A stretch of DNA of 37,988 bases. Source: a virus. The position numbers and the translations under genes are program-made. The stretch spans positions 1 through 37,988 of the IMG/VR virus record IMGVR_UViG_3300021197_000479; one strand, 5' to 3'. This document shows, in pieces, positions 1-6,114 of this stretch (its first letter is position 1; each line of letters starts with the position of its first letter). The notes beneath the pieces are model-generated. The model worked only from the letters and a program-made list of their open reading frames with translations. It was not told where the DNA came from and made no database searches.

Positions 1-443
1 GGGCTGGTCAAATAGTCAGGCTCGGGACATATGGCGACCCGTCGGCTGTTCCTGCCTATATTTGGGAAAGCTTACTAAATGATAGTAAGGGGCGCACGGG
101 ATACACTCATCAGCTCGGGGTAGATGGGGCAGATGTAAGGCCAGACCTTTGCATGGTTTCGGCTGATACATATGCACAGGCAGCCGAAGCATGGCAAAAG
201 GGGTTCAGAACATTTAGGACTGTTCCAATTTTGGAAAGTAAAGAAAAGACCCTTGCCCAGATAGACCGTAAAAATGAGACCTTATGTCCAGCCAGTGAAG
301 AGGCAGGATATAGGGTTACTTGTAAAGATTGCAAGCTTTGTTCAGGGGCAGGGATAAAGGCAAAAAATATCGTTATCCCTATGCATGACACAAAATCGGT
401 ATCTGCAAAACGCCGGCAAAACTTACAAATACAGGGGGCTTAA
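1..443 (+). CDS. DUF7227-like phage protein, 5'-truncated by the window edge
   Basis: An open frame runs from base 3 to the stop at 441-443 with no credible start inside the window, so the N-terminus lies to the left. The first residues read AGQIVRLGTYGDPSAVPAYIW, a VRxGxYGDPxAVP motif followed by GYTHQ. Near the end are paired cysteines (CPASEEAG, then CKDCKLCSGAG) and KAKNIVIPMH. This arrangement is common in a family of phage and plasmid proteins of unknown function that I recall as DUF7227. The cysteines could bind a metal, which is inference. It is followed two bases later by the next gene, so the two are probably co-transcribed. Family membership is fairly sure; function is unknown. Confidence 0.7.
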   Translation, partial: AGQIVRLGTYGDPSAVPAYIWESLLNDSKGRTGYTHQLGVDGADVRPDLCMVSADTYAQAAEAWQKGFRTFRTVPILESKEKTLAQIDRKNETLCPASEEAGYRVTCKDCKLCSGAGIKAKNIVIPMHDTKSVSAKRRQNLQIQGA

Positions 444-445
444 TC

Positions 446-682
446 ATGGGCATGAATAAAAGCAAAAACTTTAAAACAATAAAACACTATTCCCATATGG
501 TGAGCCATCATGTTGGACAGAAAATTTATATTCAATATGACCCGACCTATGCCCCCCATAGCTGGGGTATTGAAATAGACGGTTATACAATGTTCAACCA
601 AAACCTGACAGGCTCGGAATTGATATTTTATCTAAGGGGCATATTGCAGGGGGCAGATTTTTTGAAAGGCAATAAACTATGA
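446..682 (+). CDS. hypothetical protein, 78 aa
   Basis: Starts at an ATG two bases after the preceding stop, with an AGGGGG Shine-Dalgarno about 8 bases upstream. The product is basic at its N-terminus (MGMNKSKNFKTIKHYSH), and its middle reads like a small folded domain (YAPHSWGIEIDGYTMFN). No signal peptide or membrane segment is visible. Its stop overlaps the start of the next small gene in an ATGA arrangement, so it is part of a short operon ending at the terminator near 779-805. I do not recognise the family. The good ribosome site and tight packing make it likely to be real. Confidence 0.65.
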   Translation: MGMNKSKNFKTIKHYSHMVSHHVGQKIYIQYDPTYAPHSWGIEIDGYTMFNQNLTGSELIFYLRGILQGADFLKGNKL

Positions 683-768
683 GAGACCTTTTAGCTGATA
701 TATTCGCATGGGTTATCCTGATAATTATTTACCTGATAATCTGGACATCCAGACAATCCCAGCAATAA
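679..768 (+). CDS. 29-aa single-span membrane peptide
   Basis: A short frame begins within the stop of the preceding gene (ATGA overlap). It encodes MRDLLADIFAWVILIIIYL and a short polar tail ending in SRQSQQ. Residues 8-22 or so form one strongly hydrophobic span, so the product should sit in the inner membrane. The terminator hairpin begins 10 bases after its stop, which makes it the last gene of the operon. Function is unknown; small phage membrane peptides can be lysis, exclusion or host-takeover factors, but nothing here decides between these. Confidence 0.5.
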   Translation: MRDLLADIFAWVILIIIYLIIWTSRQSQQ

Positions 769-778
769 AATCAGAAAG

Positions 779-805
779 CCCCCGAGCAATCGGGGGTTTT
801 TTCTT
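779..805 (+). terminator. Intrinsic terminator
   Basis: A perfect 7-bp stem, CCCCCGA paired with TCGGGGG, is closed by a GCAA (GNRA-type) tetraloop and followed directly by TTTTTTCTT. It ends the operon that holds the DUF7227-like gene and separates it from the early promoter downstream. Confidence 0.9.
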
Positions 806-867
806 GACCAAATTTTTAAAATCCAGGCAAAATCACTATCATTGTTACCGCCACATAAATAAAAAAA

Positions 868-908
868 TATACTTACTATTACTTTAGCCCTTGAATTATG
901 TAAGTATA
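868..908. promoter_or_regulatory. Operator-like inverted repeat over the early promoter
   Basis: TATACTTAC at 868-876 and its exact reverse complement GTAAGTATA at 900-908 are 9-bp perfect arms whose centres are 32 bp apart, close to three helical turns. The repeat spans the -35 element of the promoter described next, so a protein bound to both arms would cover it. The MarR-like regulator encoded about 340 bases downstream is the obvious candidate ligand, which is inference. Confidence 0.5.
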
Positions 909-919
909 GCCCCTATATA
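891..919 (+). promoter_or_regulatory. Sigma70-like early promoter
   Basis: TTGAAT at 891-896 is separated by 17 bases from TATATA at 914-919; a consensus TATAAT also starts at 916 with 19-bp spacing. The region is AT-rich, lies between the terminator and the first early micro-ORF, and points towards the regulator and integrase genes. T7-like phages need host-type promoters upstream of their RNA polymerase gene, and this is the best candidate in the window. Confidence 0.6.
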
Positions 920-925
920 ATAATT

Positions 926-944
926 AAGTCGAAGAAACCGACTT
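926..944 (+). other. Small hairpin in the early leader
   Basis: AAGTCG at 926-931 pairs with CGACTT at 939-944 around an AAGAAAC loop. It lies immediately downstream of the predicted -10 box, so it would form at or near the 5' end of the early transcript, where such stems often stabilise mRNA. No T-run follows, so it is not a terminator. Confidence 0.35.
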
Positions 945-971
945 TAAAATAAACTGAAAAGGAAGTTAATC

Positions 972-1019
972 ATGACCACATCTCACTGGGAAAATATCCC
1001 TCATGCACCACCTTATTAG
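972..1019 (+). CDS. Possible 15-aa leader peptide
   Basis: ATG at 972 follows a good Shine-Dalgarno (AAGGAAG, about 6 bases upstream) and is the first start codon after the early promoter. It encodes MTTSHWENIPHAPPY. Its stop codon lies within the AGGAG that could serve the next ORF, which suggests translational coupling. It is very short and has no recognised relatives, so it may be a leader peptide or chance. Confidence 0.3.
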   Translation: MTTSHWENIPHAPPY

Positions 1020-1032
1020 GAGCAAATGAAAA

Positions 1033-1143
1033 ATGGAAGAAACCAAATTCGCATTAATCATCAGTGGTTTTTTTACCATCGAAGTGTTACAAACAGGCGT
1101 GTACTTGAAAATAGGAAATAACGACTGGTTTTTGGAGAGATAA
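1033..1143 (+). CDS. Early micro-ORF, 36 aa
   Basis: Encodes MEETKFALIISGFFTIEVLQ followed by TGVYLKIGNNDWFLER. It has a hydrophobic N-terminal half and reads like a genuine small protein. An AGGAG lies about 10 bases upstream. A competing ATG at 1026 opens another frame of 31 codons (basic, MKNGRNQIRINHQW...), but its spacing to the AGGAG is only three bases and its composition is less protein-like. The stop touches the start of the next ORF. Small early proteins of this kind often target host functions, but none is recognised here. Confidence 0.45.
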   Translation: MEETKFALIISGFFTIEVLQTGVYLKIGNNDWFLER

Positions 1144-1245
1144 ATGAAAAACAAAAGAACGGTCAAATACCAAAAGAGTATGCAATCAACTAGATTAAAT
1201 AGAAGCGTCTCAAGCTGTGGGATTACTTCCCCACCTAGAAGGTAA
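1144..1245 (+). CDS. Early micro-ORF, basic, 33 aa
   Basis: Starts directly after the preceding stop (TAAATG), with GGAGA about 5 bases upstream. The product begins MKNKRTVKYQKSMQ and ends SPPRR; it is rich in Lys, Arg and Ser and probably unstructured or nucleic-acid binding. It ends two bases before the MarR-like gene. Unrecognised; kept because of its ribosome site and exact head-to-tail fit in the early operon. Confidence 0.4.
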   Translation: MKNKRTVKYQKSMQSTRLNRSVSSCGITSPPRR

Positions 1246-1247
1246 AA

Positions 1248-1568
1248 ATGGAACATCTTAACTTCAAGAAAGTATTGGAACAGTTTTACAATTTGTATCC
1301 AGCAATGCCTACCACATATGTACTAACATTTATGTGGGTTGCAGAAAACGAAGGCAAACATCAATACGACCTAGAGCAATATCTAGGGCTTTCAAATGCA
1401 ACAGCATCTCGCTGTATTAAATGGTGGGGCATATGGAAAGATAAAAAGAAACAGACCGCTGGCTTGGAGTTTATAAAATCATATCCCGACCCAGCAGATG
1501 AGAGATACAGGGTTGTTAAACTAACAAAAGCAGGAAGAGCCTTTTATGAAAGAGTATTTACCAGCTAA
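1248..1568 (+). CDS. MarR-like winged-helix DNA-binding regulator
   Basis: A 106-residue protein with the layout of a short MarR family regulator. A helical N-terminus (MEHLNFKKVLEQFYNLYP) is followed by an HTH at about residues 44-65 (DLEQYLGLSNATASRCIKWW), then a wing (YPDPADERYRVVKLTKAGRAF) and a last helix FYERVF. MarR proteins bind palindromic operators as dimers. Cyanopodoviruses carry a MarR-type gene in the same place, next to integrase and upstream of RNA polymerase. Here it lies downstream of a promoter with an inverted repeat that it may recognise. Whether it controls lysogeny or host genes cannot be read from the sequence. Its end overlaps the next gene by 23 bases. Confidence 0.75.
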   Translation: MEHLNFKKVLEQFYNLYPAMPTTYVLTFMWVAENEGKHQYDLEQYLGLSNATASRCIKWWGIWKDKKKQTAGLEFIKSYPDPADERYRVVKLTKAGRAFYERVFTS

Positions 1569-1872
1569 CACACACGGCCTTAATTACCCAGAAGCGAGGG
1601 GCTTCCTGCTCTTCGCAGCTGGGGAGGCAGAGTGGGAAGGTGATGATTATTTGGCTGAAGACTTACGGATGCAAGCGGCTTACTACATTGCTAGGTATCC
1701 AGAAGCAGATAGAGAGTATGCAGTTCAATGTTACTCACCTCACTTCGATAATAAATATTGGAACAGTTGGAGACATAGACATGGCGAGACAGCGTGGGAA
1801 TTCATGGCTAGGCGACGTAAAAACATCAACAAAGCGCATCAGGAAAAGCTTCACAAGCCAACAGGAAGCTGA
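1546..1872 (+). CDS. Hypothetical protein, 108 aa, overlapping integrase
   Basis: Begins inside the end of the MarR-like gene, with an AGGAAGAG ribosome site about 7 bases before its ATG. The sequence is rich in aromatic and charged residues (RGFLLFAAGEAEWEGDDYL, YWNSWRHRHGETAWEF), looks like a soluble folded protein and has no membrane segment. Its last 92 bases overlap the chosen start of integrase in a different frame, an unusually long overlap. The coding quality upstream of the overlap makes a real gene more likely than a shadow. I do not recognise it. Its position between regulator and integrase suggests a role in lysogeny control or excision, which is only inference. Confidence 0.55.
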   Translation: MKEYLPANTHGLNYPEARGFLLFAAGEAEWEGDDYLAEDLRMQAAYYIARYPEADREYAVQCYSPHFDNKYWNSWRHRHGETAWEFMARRRKNINKAHQEKLHKPTGS

Positions 1873-2755
1873 ATTATGGGAAGCTAGCCTCAAGCTAGCA
1901 ATAGCCCGAGGTGAGTCTATTGGTGACGAGGGGGTACTGCCAAGTGTAGAGACCTTCAGTCAGTATGCTAAACGTGTTCACGCAATTTTGTGGGGCGAGA
2001 CACTGCATGGTACAAAGGTCATTAATCAGTTGGCTGAGATAGCAGACATAGTAAACGACTGTCCTATATCACAGATTGACGACCAGCATATCGAAGACAT
2101 TGTTACCGCCCTGAAAGAGAAACGTAACGCTGATGCTACAATCAACCGTAAACTAGCATCACTGTCTAAGCTTCTGACACAGGCAAAGAAGACCAAGATA
2201 CTAGCAGATAAACCTGACATCCCTCGCTTTAAAGAAGGTAAGGGAAGACTTCGCTTCTTATCCAAAGAGGAAGAAGTCAGGCTGCTGGATAAGCTTGAGT
2301 TTCTCAGACCAGCCTTTGCTGACTTTACAGCCTTTCTAATCGATACAGGCTTTCGTTTTGGTGAGGCACTCAAGTTCACTTGGAATGACTACCACGATGG
2401 CAAGGTGACCCTGTGGCATACCAAGAGTAACACACCTCGCACCGTACCGCTTACCCAGCGTTGCCGTGAGATACTCGAGCGTTGCCCAAAGGATACCCAG
2501 TATCCCTTCGGTCACATCAACCGTAACACTTACCGCACAGTGTTTGAGAAGGCACGGGCTATGGCTAACCTAGACGAATCTGTTATCCCTCATTCCATGC
2601 GTCATACCTGTGCATCACGGTTGGTTCAGTCAGGTGTAGACATCAGGCGTGTACAGGTTTGGCTAGGCCATAGCACCATAGCTATGACCATGCGCTACAG
2701 CCATTTAGCACCTGATGATCTAGACGTTTGTCTTGAAGCTTTGGAGCAAGGATGA
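1781..2755 (+). CDS. int: Tyrosine recombinase (phage integrase), 324 aa
   Basis: Catalyses site-specific recombination between phage and host attachment sites. The catalytic residues are all visible: Arg192 in DTGFRFGEAL, His271 and Arg274 in PHSMRHTC, His297 in WLGHST, and the nucleophile Tyr306 in MRYSHLA. An N-terminal SAM-like core-binding domain lies at about residues 55-150, and the first 45 residues (MARQRGNSW, then RKSFTSQQEAE) resemble an AP2-type arm-binding domain. The frame is open further upstream to 1640, but MARQRGNSW is the typical family start and has GGAGA 8 bases before it. A complete tRNA-Leu lies about 50 bases downstream, as expected for an int-attP arrangement. Confidence 0.93.
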   Translation: MARQRGNSWLGDVKTSTKRIRKSFTSQQEAELWEASLKLAIARGESIGDEGVLPSVETFSQYAKRVHAILWGETLHGTKVINQLAEIADIVNDCPISQIDDQHIEDIVTALKEKRNADATINRKLASLSKLLTQAKKTKILADKPDIPRFKEGKGRLRFLSKEEEVRLLDKLEFLRPAFADFTAFLIDTGFRFGEALKFTWNDYHDGKVTLWHTKSNTPRTVPLTQRCREILERCPKDTQYPFGHINRNTYRTVFEKARAMANLDESVIPHSMRHTCASRLVQSGVDIRRVQVWLGHSTIAMTMRYSHLAPDDLDVCLEALEQG

Positions 2756-2756
2756 T

Positions 2757-2798
2757 AGTGTGCCATTTAGTGGGTCACAGTGTGCCATATGTGGCACA
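2757..2798. repeat. Direct and inverted repeats between integrase and tRNA (possible integrase/excisionase sites)
   Basis: AGTGTGCCAT occurs at 2757-2766 and again at 2779-2788, exactly 22 bp (about two helical turns) apart. A third, inverted, copy completes TGTGCCA-TATG-TGGCACA at 2781-2798. Helically phased short repeats next to int and a tRNA are typical of recombinase or accessory-protein binding sites, so I read this as part of the attachment region. There is no T-run, so a terminator is unlikely. Confidence 0.45.
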
Positions 2799-2805
2799 TC
2801 ATCAT

Positions 2806-2893
2806 GGGGGCATGGTGAAATTGGTAAACACACAAGACTTAAAATCTTGCGGCTGAACAAGCCTTCCCAGTTCAAGTCTGGGTGTCCCCACCA
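2806..2893 (+). tRNA. tRNA-Leu (anticodon UAA), complete with CCA
   Basis: All parts of a class II tRNA can be folded. The acceptor is GGGGGCA with TGTCCCC (one G-U), the D arm GTG/CAC has TTGGTAAA in its loop, and the anticodon stem CAAGA/TCTTG encloses CTTAAAA, giving anticodon UAA. A long variable arm GGCT/AGCC is followed by the T stem CCCAG/CTGGG with loop TTCAAGT. A73 and encoded CCA follow. It may be a functional phage tRNA reading UUA codons, or a whole tRNA retained as the attachment site; the 3' half is the usual crossover core. I recall a leucine tRNA fragment downstream of int in the cyanopodovirus P-SSP7. Confidence 0.95.
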
Positions 2894-2952
2894 TTTTCCA
2901 CAAGAGTCTTAAAATCCCAATAGACTCCCTTACACATCCCTAAACATCCTCT

Positions 2953-2977
2953 AGCCCTTGTATATCCTACAGGGGCT
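2953..2977 (+). other. Stable hairpin upstream of the RNA polymerase gene
   Basis: AGCCCTTGTA at 2953-2962 and TACAGGGGCT at 2968-2977 form a 10-bp stem with one G-U pair and a TATCC loop. It is followed by GGACGTTATCC rather than a T-run, so it is not a simple terminator. It lies between the tRNA and the RNA polymerase gene and could be a processing site for releasing the tRNA 3' end or the polymerase mRNA. That function is inference. Confidence 0.45.
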
Positions 2978-3039
2978 GGACGTTATCCTATTACTTACGC
3001 ATCCACAGGAGACTTGTATGCCGAGGCACACCGTATCTG

Positions 3040-3064
3040 AACTTACAACACCCACTAGAAGGGA
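3040..3064 (+). promoter_or_regulatory. Candidate phage RNA polymerase promoter, copy 1
   Basis: A 23-bp sequence with core ACAACACCCACTAGAAGG is repeated exactly at 5584-5606. It resembles T7-family promoters: CACTA followed by a purine-rich start (CACTAGAAGGGA here, CACTATAGGGA in T7, CACTATAGAAG in SP6). Initiation near 3057-3061 would put AGGAG and the ATG at 3081 close to the 5' end of the transcript. It lies directly before the RNA polymerase gene, so the enzyme may amplify its own expression. Confidence 0.65.
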
Positions 3065-3080
3065 ACAGGAGAACCCAAGT

Positions 3081-5561
3081 ATGAATACTGAGTATAACAA
3101 TGAGTTAAACTGGAATATTGATACTAGTAACGTCTTACTACAGGAAAAAATAGAAGAAGATATTTATACTAGTGCTAATACAAGAATGACTAAAGATAAC
3201 TTAGAGTCTAACTCTAGGGGTGCATGGTCTGAGAGTAAAATTGGCTCAAGATATGTATCTTCTGCACAACATAAGTTTACTGAAGCCCTAGTCTCGTTTC
3301 TGTCTAGAAAGAGTGGGGGTCGTGGTGCAAGGGCTGCTGAGTATCTCAGACAAACAGGGTTGAACCCAGAGGTTATCTCATACCTTTATGTCAAACAGGT
3401 ATATAACCTTATACCCTTGTTTTCGTCTAAACCAATCAAGCGCACAAGCTTCTGCATTAAATCTGTCGATGCTATCCATACAGAGTGGCGTTTATCTTTC
3501 TTTGGGTCTGTCAAGGAACGCAAGAACCTACTCGACAAGATAACTAAGGACATGGACAAGCGTACATACCCAACGTCTTGGCGTATGCGTACCTATCGGA
3601 TGTATTTCGATGCTGAACAAGTCGAATGGCGTGGTTGGTCTCAGCGAGAGTGTCTACTCATTGGGTATGCACTTATGACGCTGTTTATGGAGGCTACAAA
3701 GCTCATAGAGGCAGACCACACCAAAACTTATGTCTTACCTGCCCAAGAGCTGGTGGATCACGTTGAGCAGACCTGTAAGCGGTCTGTGCTGGATTTCACA
3801 TTATACTTGCCAATGGTCGTCAAGCCTCGAGCTTGGTCTGCTGAGTATAACCTGTTCAAGGGTGGATACATGAACCGAGGTAGGGTTAAAAAATACAGCA
3901 TCATAAAAGGTGCTGGTAAGAGGGATGTCGAGCGTATGCTACGGATGGATTGGGAGCGTATCCTGCCACCCATCAACGCCATACAGGAGACCCCTTGGCG
4001 TGTTAAGCGTCGCATGGTGGATGCTTTAGATTATGTCTTCAATGAGCTGGGAGGTGACCGTGGAGGTCTACCGACAGTAGATGCAATCGAGCTTCCACCA
4101 AAGCCACCCAAGTATGACACCGATGAAGAAGTACGCAAAGCTCACAACAAAGATGTATTTCTCATCCGTGACCAGAACCGTCAGGATATCTCGAAGAGAC
4201 TGTCGGTTGTCTTCACGTTGTCTATTGCTCGGAAGTTTCAGCAGTTTCACCAGATATTCTTTCCGCATAACTTGGATGTACGGGGTCGGGCATATCCATT
4301 GCCAGCCTTCCTAAACCCACAGGCAGCAGACTTTGGTAAATCAATGCTGGAGTTTGCTGACGGTGTAGCCATAGAAAATATGGAGCAAGCTGCTTGGCTG
4401 GCAGTAGCTGGGGCAAACGCATGGGGTAACGACAAGGTATCTCTGCAAGACCGAGCTGATTGGGTTGTGGCAAACGAGGAATGGATTATTGAGTGTGGCA
4501 GGGATTGGCGTAACAACCAGCAGTGGTTGGATGCTGATGAGCCTTTCATGTTCTTATCATTTGCTATGGAATGGGCAGACCTGATTGAGGCTGACAAGCG
4601 TGGTGAGGTGTTCTATTCACACTTCCCCTGTCATGTGGATGCCACTTGTTCTGGTTTACAACATTACTCAGCAATGCTCAGGGATGAGGTTGGTGGCAGA
4701 TCAGTAAACCTAATCCCAGGATTAGACCGTCAGGATATCTATGCAGATGTAGCTGAGGTCACCAAGCGGATGCTGGTAGCTGACGGTTCGCCCGAGGCAA
4801 TGCTCTGGATTAATTTTGGTGTAGACCGAAAAATGACTAAGCGTCAGACAATGGTCATACCCTACGCTGGTAAATTCAGCAGTTGCATGACCTACACTCG
4901 AGAAGCCTATGTCGAAAAGCTCAAGGCTGGACATCAGCGGCTCTGGGATGCCAAGCAAGATGGTGAGATGGTAGTCCTACTGTCTAGATATATCTGGGCA
5001 GCCATTGATGAGGTTGTAGTGAAGGCCAAGGTTGCTATGGATTGGCTGTCTTCTACAGCTCGAGAATGGACAAAGTATCATAACAAGCTGGAATGTTCTG
5101 TTTACGACAAGCGGATGACATGGACGACACCTGATGGATTTCAGGTTGTACAGTACAGAGCATCACAGAAGAAAATGCGACAGGATACTTACATGAACGG
5201 AAGGGTTAACTTAACGTATTATAATGAGACCTCTAATTTGGATGCAAAAGATATGGCACTGTCTGTCGCCCCTAATTTTGTACATAGTCTCGATGCTTGT
5301 CATCTTCGTATGGCTGTACTTGCTGGCACAGGAGTTGGCATTGGTAGCTTTGCTATGATTCATGACAGCTTTGGTGTCCATGCTGCACATATGCCAGACT
5401 TTTTGGAAAAGTGTGTGAAACCAAGCTTTATAGATATGTATGTAACAAGAGACCCTCTCCATGAGTTATATGAGAGCTTACCTTTTGAGCATGACATACC
5501 GCCAAGCAAAGGCTCACTAGAAATCAACGGAGTATCTGACAGTGAATTCTTCTTTTCTTAA
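3081..5561 (+). CDS. T7-like single-subunit DNA-directed RNA polymerase
   Basis: Transcribes phage middle and late genes from its own promoters. At 826 residues it is close to T7 RNAP (883). Catalytic residues line up: Asp520 in HVDATCSGLQHYS (T7 Asp537); Lys587 in MTKRQTM and Tyr595 in IPYAG, eight residues apart as in T7 Lys631/Tyr639; Asp762 in IHDSFGV (T7 Asp812); and APNFVHSLDACHL. The start is uncertain. ATG 3081 has AGGAG 9 bases upstream and lies behind the promoter-like repeat; the in-frame ATG at 3018 (MPRHTVSELTTP, 847 residues) also has a strong AGGAG 6 bases upstream. The same gene could give two forms depending on which promoter is used. It ends 57 bases before the next gene, in a gap containing the second promoter copy. 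Confidence 0.97.
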   Translation: MNTEYNNELNWNIDTSNVLLQEKIEEDIYTSANTRMTKDNLESNSRGAWSESKIGSRYVSSAQHKFTEALVSFLSRKSGGRGARAAEYLRQTGLNPEVISYLYVKQVYNLIPLFSSKPIKRTSFCIKSVDAIHTEWRLSFFGSVKERKNLLDKITKDMDKRTYPTSWRMRTYRMYFDAEQVEWRGWSQRECLLIGYALMTLFMEATKLIEADHTKTYVLPAQELVDHVEQTCKRSVLDFTLYLPMVVKPRAWSAEYNLFKGGYMNRGRVKKYSIIKGAGKRDVERMLRMDWERILPPINAIQETPWRVKRRMVDALDYVFNELGGDRGGLPTVDAIELPPKPPKYDTDEEVRKAHNKDVFLIRDQNRQDISKRLSVVFTLSIARKFQQFHQIFFPHNLDVRGRAYPLPAFLNPQAADFGKSMLEFADGVAIENMEQAAWLAVAGANAWGNDKVSLQDRADWVVANEEWIIECGRDWRNNQQWLDADEPFMFLSFAMEWADLIEADKRGEVFYSHFPCHVDATCSGLQHYSAMLRDEVGGRSVNLIPGLDRQDIYADVAEVTKRMLVADGSPEAMLWINFGVDRKMTKRQTMVIPYAGKFSSCMTYTREAYVEKLKAGHQRLWDAKQDGEMVVLLSRYIWAAIDEVVVKAKVAMDWLSSTAREWTKYHNKLECSVYDKRMTWTTPDGFQVVQYRASQKKMRQDTYMNGRVNLTYYNETSNLDAKDMALSVAPNFVHSLDACHLRMAVLAGTGVGIGSFAMIHDSFGVHAAHMPDFLEKCVKPSFIDMYVTRDPLHELYESLPFEHDIPPSKGSLEINGVSDSEFFFS

Positions 5562-5583
5562 TCCTTACAGATACAAGAGCCTT

Positions 5584-5608
5584 AACTTACAACACCCACT
5601 AGAAGGAA
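5584..5608 (+). promoter_or_regulatory. Candidate phage RNA polymerase promoter, copy 2
   Basis: Bases 5584-5606 are identical over 23 bp to 3040-3062, within the gap after the RNA polymerase gene and 13 bases before the next start codon. Initiation at the AGAAGGAA end would leave a short leader into the early/replication genes. The position matches the T7 phi1.1 promoters, which follow gene 1. Two identical copies that both flank the polymerase gene and lie in leader DNA are unlikely to be coding or chance similarity. Confidence 0.65.
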
Positions 5609-5618
5609 ACCTTCGGAA

Positions 5619-5798
5619 ATGACTCAAATGTTCGACCAATTACATCCCGTGGTAGAGATTATTCGCTCTGCCTACAATCAAAGAGAGACCCTCAACGGGG
5701 TCACTCAACAAACCTTCGAGCGTCTTTATCCAGCCTTGGCTGCTCAGGACGCTTACACTTGTGAACACTTTCTACAGCGGCTCTACGATGACATCTAA
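5619..5798 (+). CDS. Hypothetical protein, 59 aa
   Basis: First gene after the second promoter-like repeat. It starts at ATG 5619 behind AAGGAAACC and encodes MTQMFDQLHPVVEIIRSAYN, then a mostly helical, slightly acidic sequence ending QRLYDDI. There is no membrane span or known motif. A second Met four codons in could also serve as the start. It overlaps the next gene by 11 bases. Unrecognised; probably a small early protein in the place where T7 has genes 1.x-2. Confidence 0.6.
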   Translation: MTQMFDQLHPVVEIIRSAYNQRETLNGVTQQTFERLYPALAAQDAYTCEHFLQRLYDDI

Positions 5799-6114
5799 TG
5801 TGATTAATTTCAAATCCTATTGGAAAAAGAAAACTGAACAGACGGATATCACACTAGCCAATCTGTACGAAGTTTACGACGACACCCACGACAACTGCAT
5901 CCCAACGATGATGGGCTACCTAATTGAAGATGACAAATTCATGCTCATGCAAATCAGAGAAGCTACAGAAGAGGATGTTAAAGCTGGAGAAGTTCCTGAT
6001 AAGGACGGTCTTATAGCTCAGTCCGTCGTGTTAACCCAGCGTCAGCTACAATTTATATCAGCTTACGCTACAACATTTTACCTGATTGAGGATTTAGATG
6101 AAGTATCTGAATGA
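5788..6114 (+). CDS. Hypothetical acidic protein, 108 aa
   Basis: I chose ATG 5788 (MTSNVINFKSYWKKKTEQ), which overlaps the preceding stop. An in-frame GTG at 5761 would add nine residues but lies deep in the upstream gene. After a basic N-terminal segment the protein is acidic (YDDTHDN, EATEEDVKAGEVPDKD, LIEDLDEVSE). No catalytic motif or membrane span is seen. It overlaps the SSB gene by 17 bases, so the two are translationally linked. The family is not recognised. Confidence 0.7.
   Translation: MTSNVINFKSYWKKKTEQTDITLANLYEVYDDTHDNCIPTMMGYLIEDDKFMLMQIREATEEDVKAGEVPDKDGLIAQSVVLTQRQLQFISAYATTFYLIEDLDEVSE

Noticed and set aside
1640-1780. Upstream extension of integrase to 1640
   Set aside because: The 47 extra codons overlap the unknown gene in another frame and do not resemble integrase; the family-typical start is MARQRGNSW at 1781.
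2026-2379. 117-codon minus-strand frame
   Set aside because: Shadow of the integrase gene; Ser/Leu-rich low-quality sequence.
2757-2798. CRISPR-like or terminator interpretation of the repeats after integrase
   Set aside because: There are only three short half-sites, with no spacers of constant length and no T-run.
2958-3017. TTG start at 2958 for RNA polymerase
   Set aside because: The codon lies inside the hairpin at 2953-2977 and has no ribosome site; ATG 3018 or 3081 are far better.
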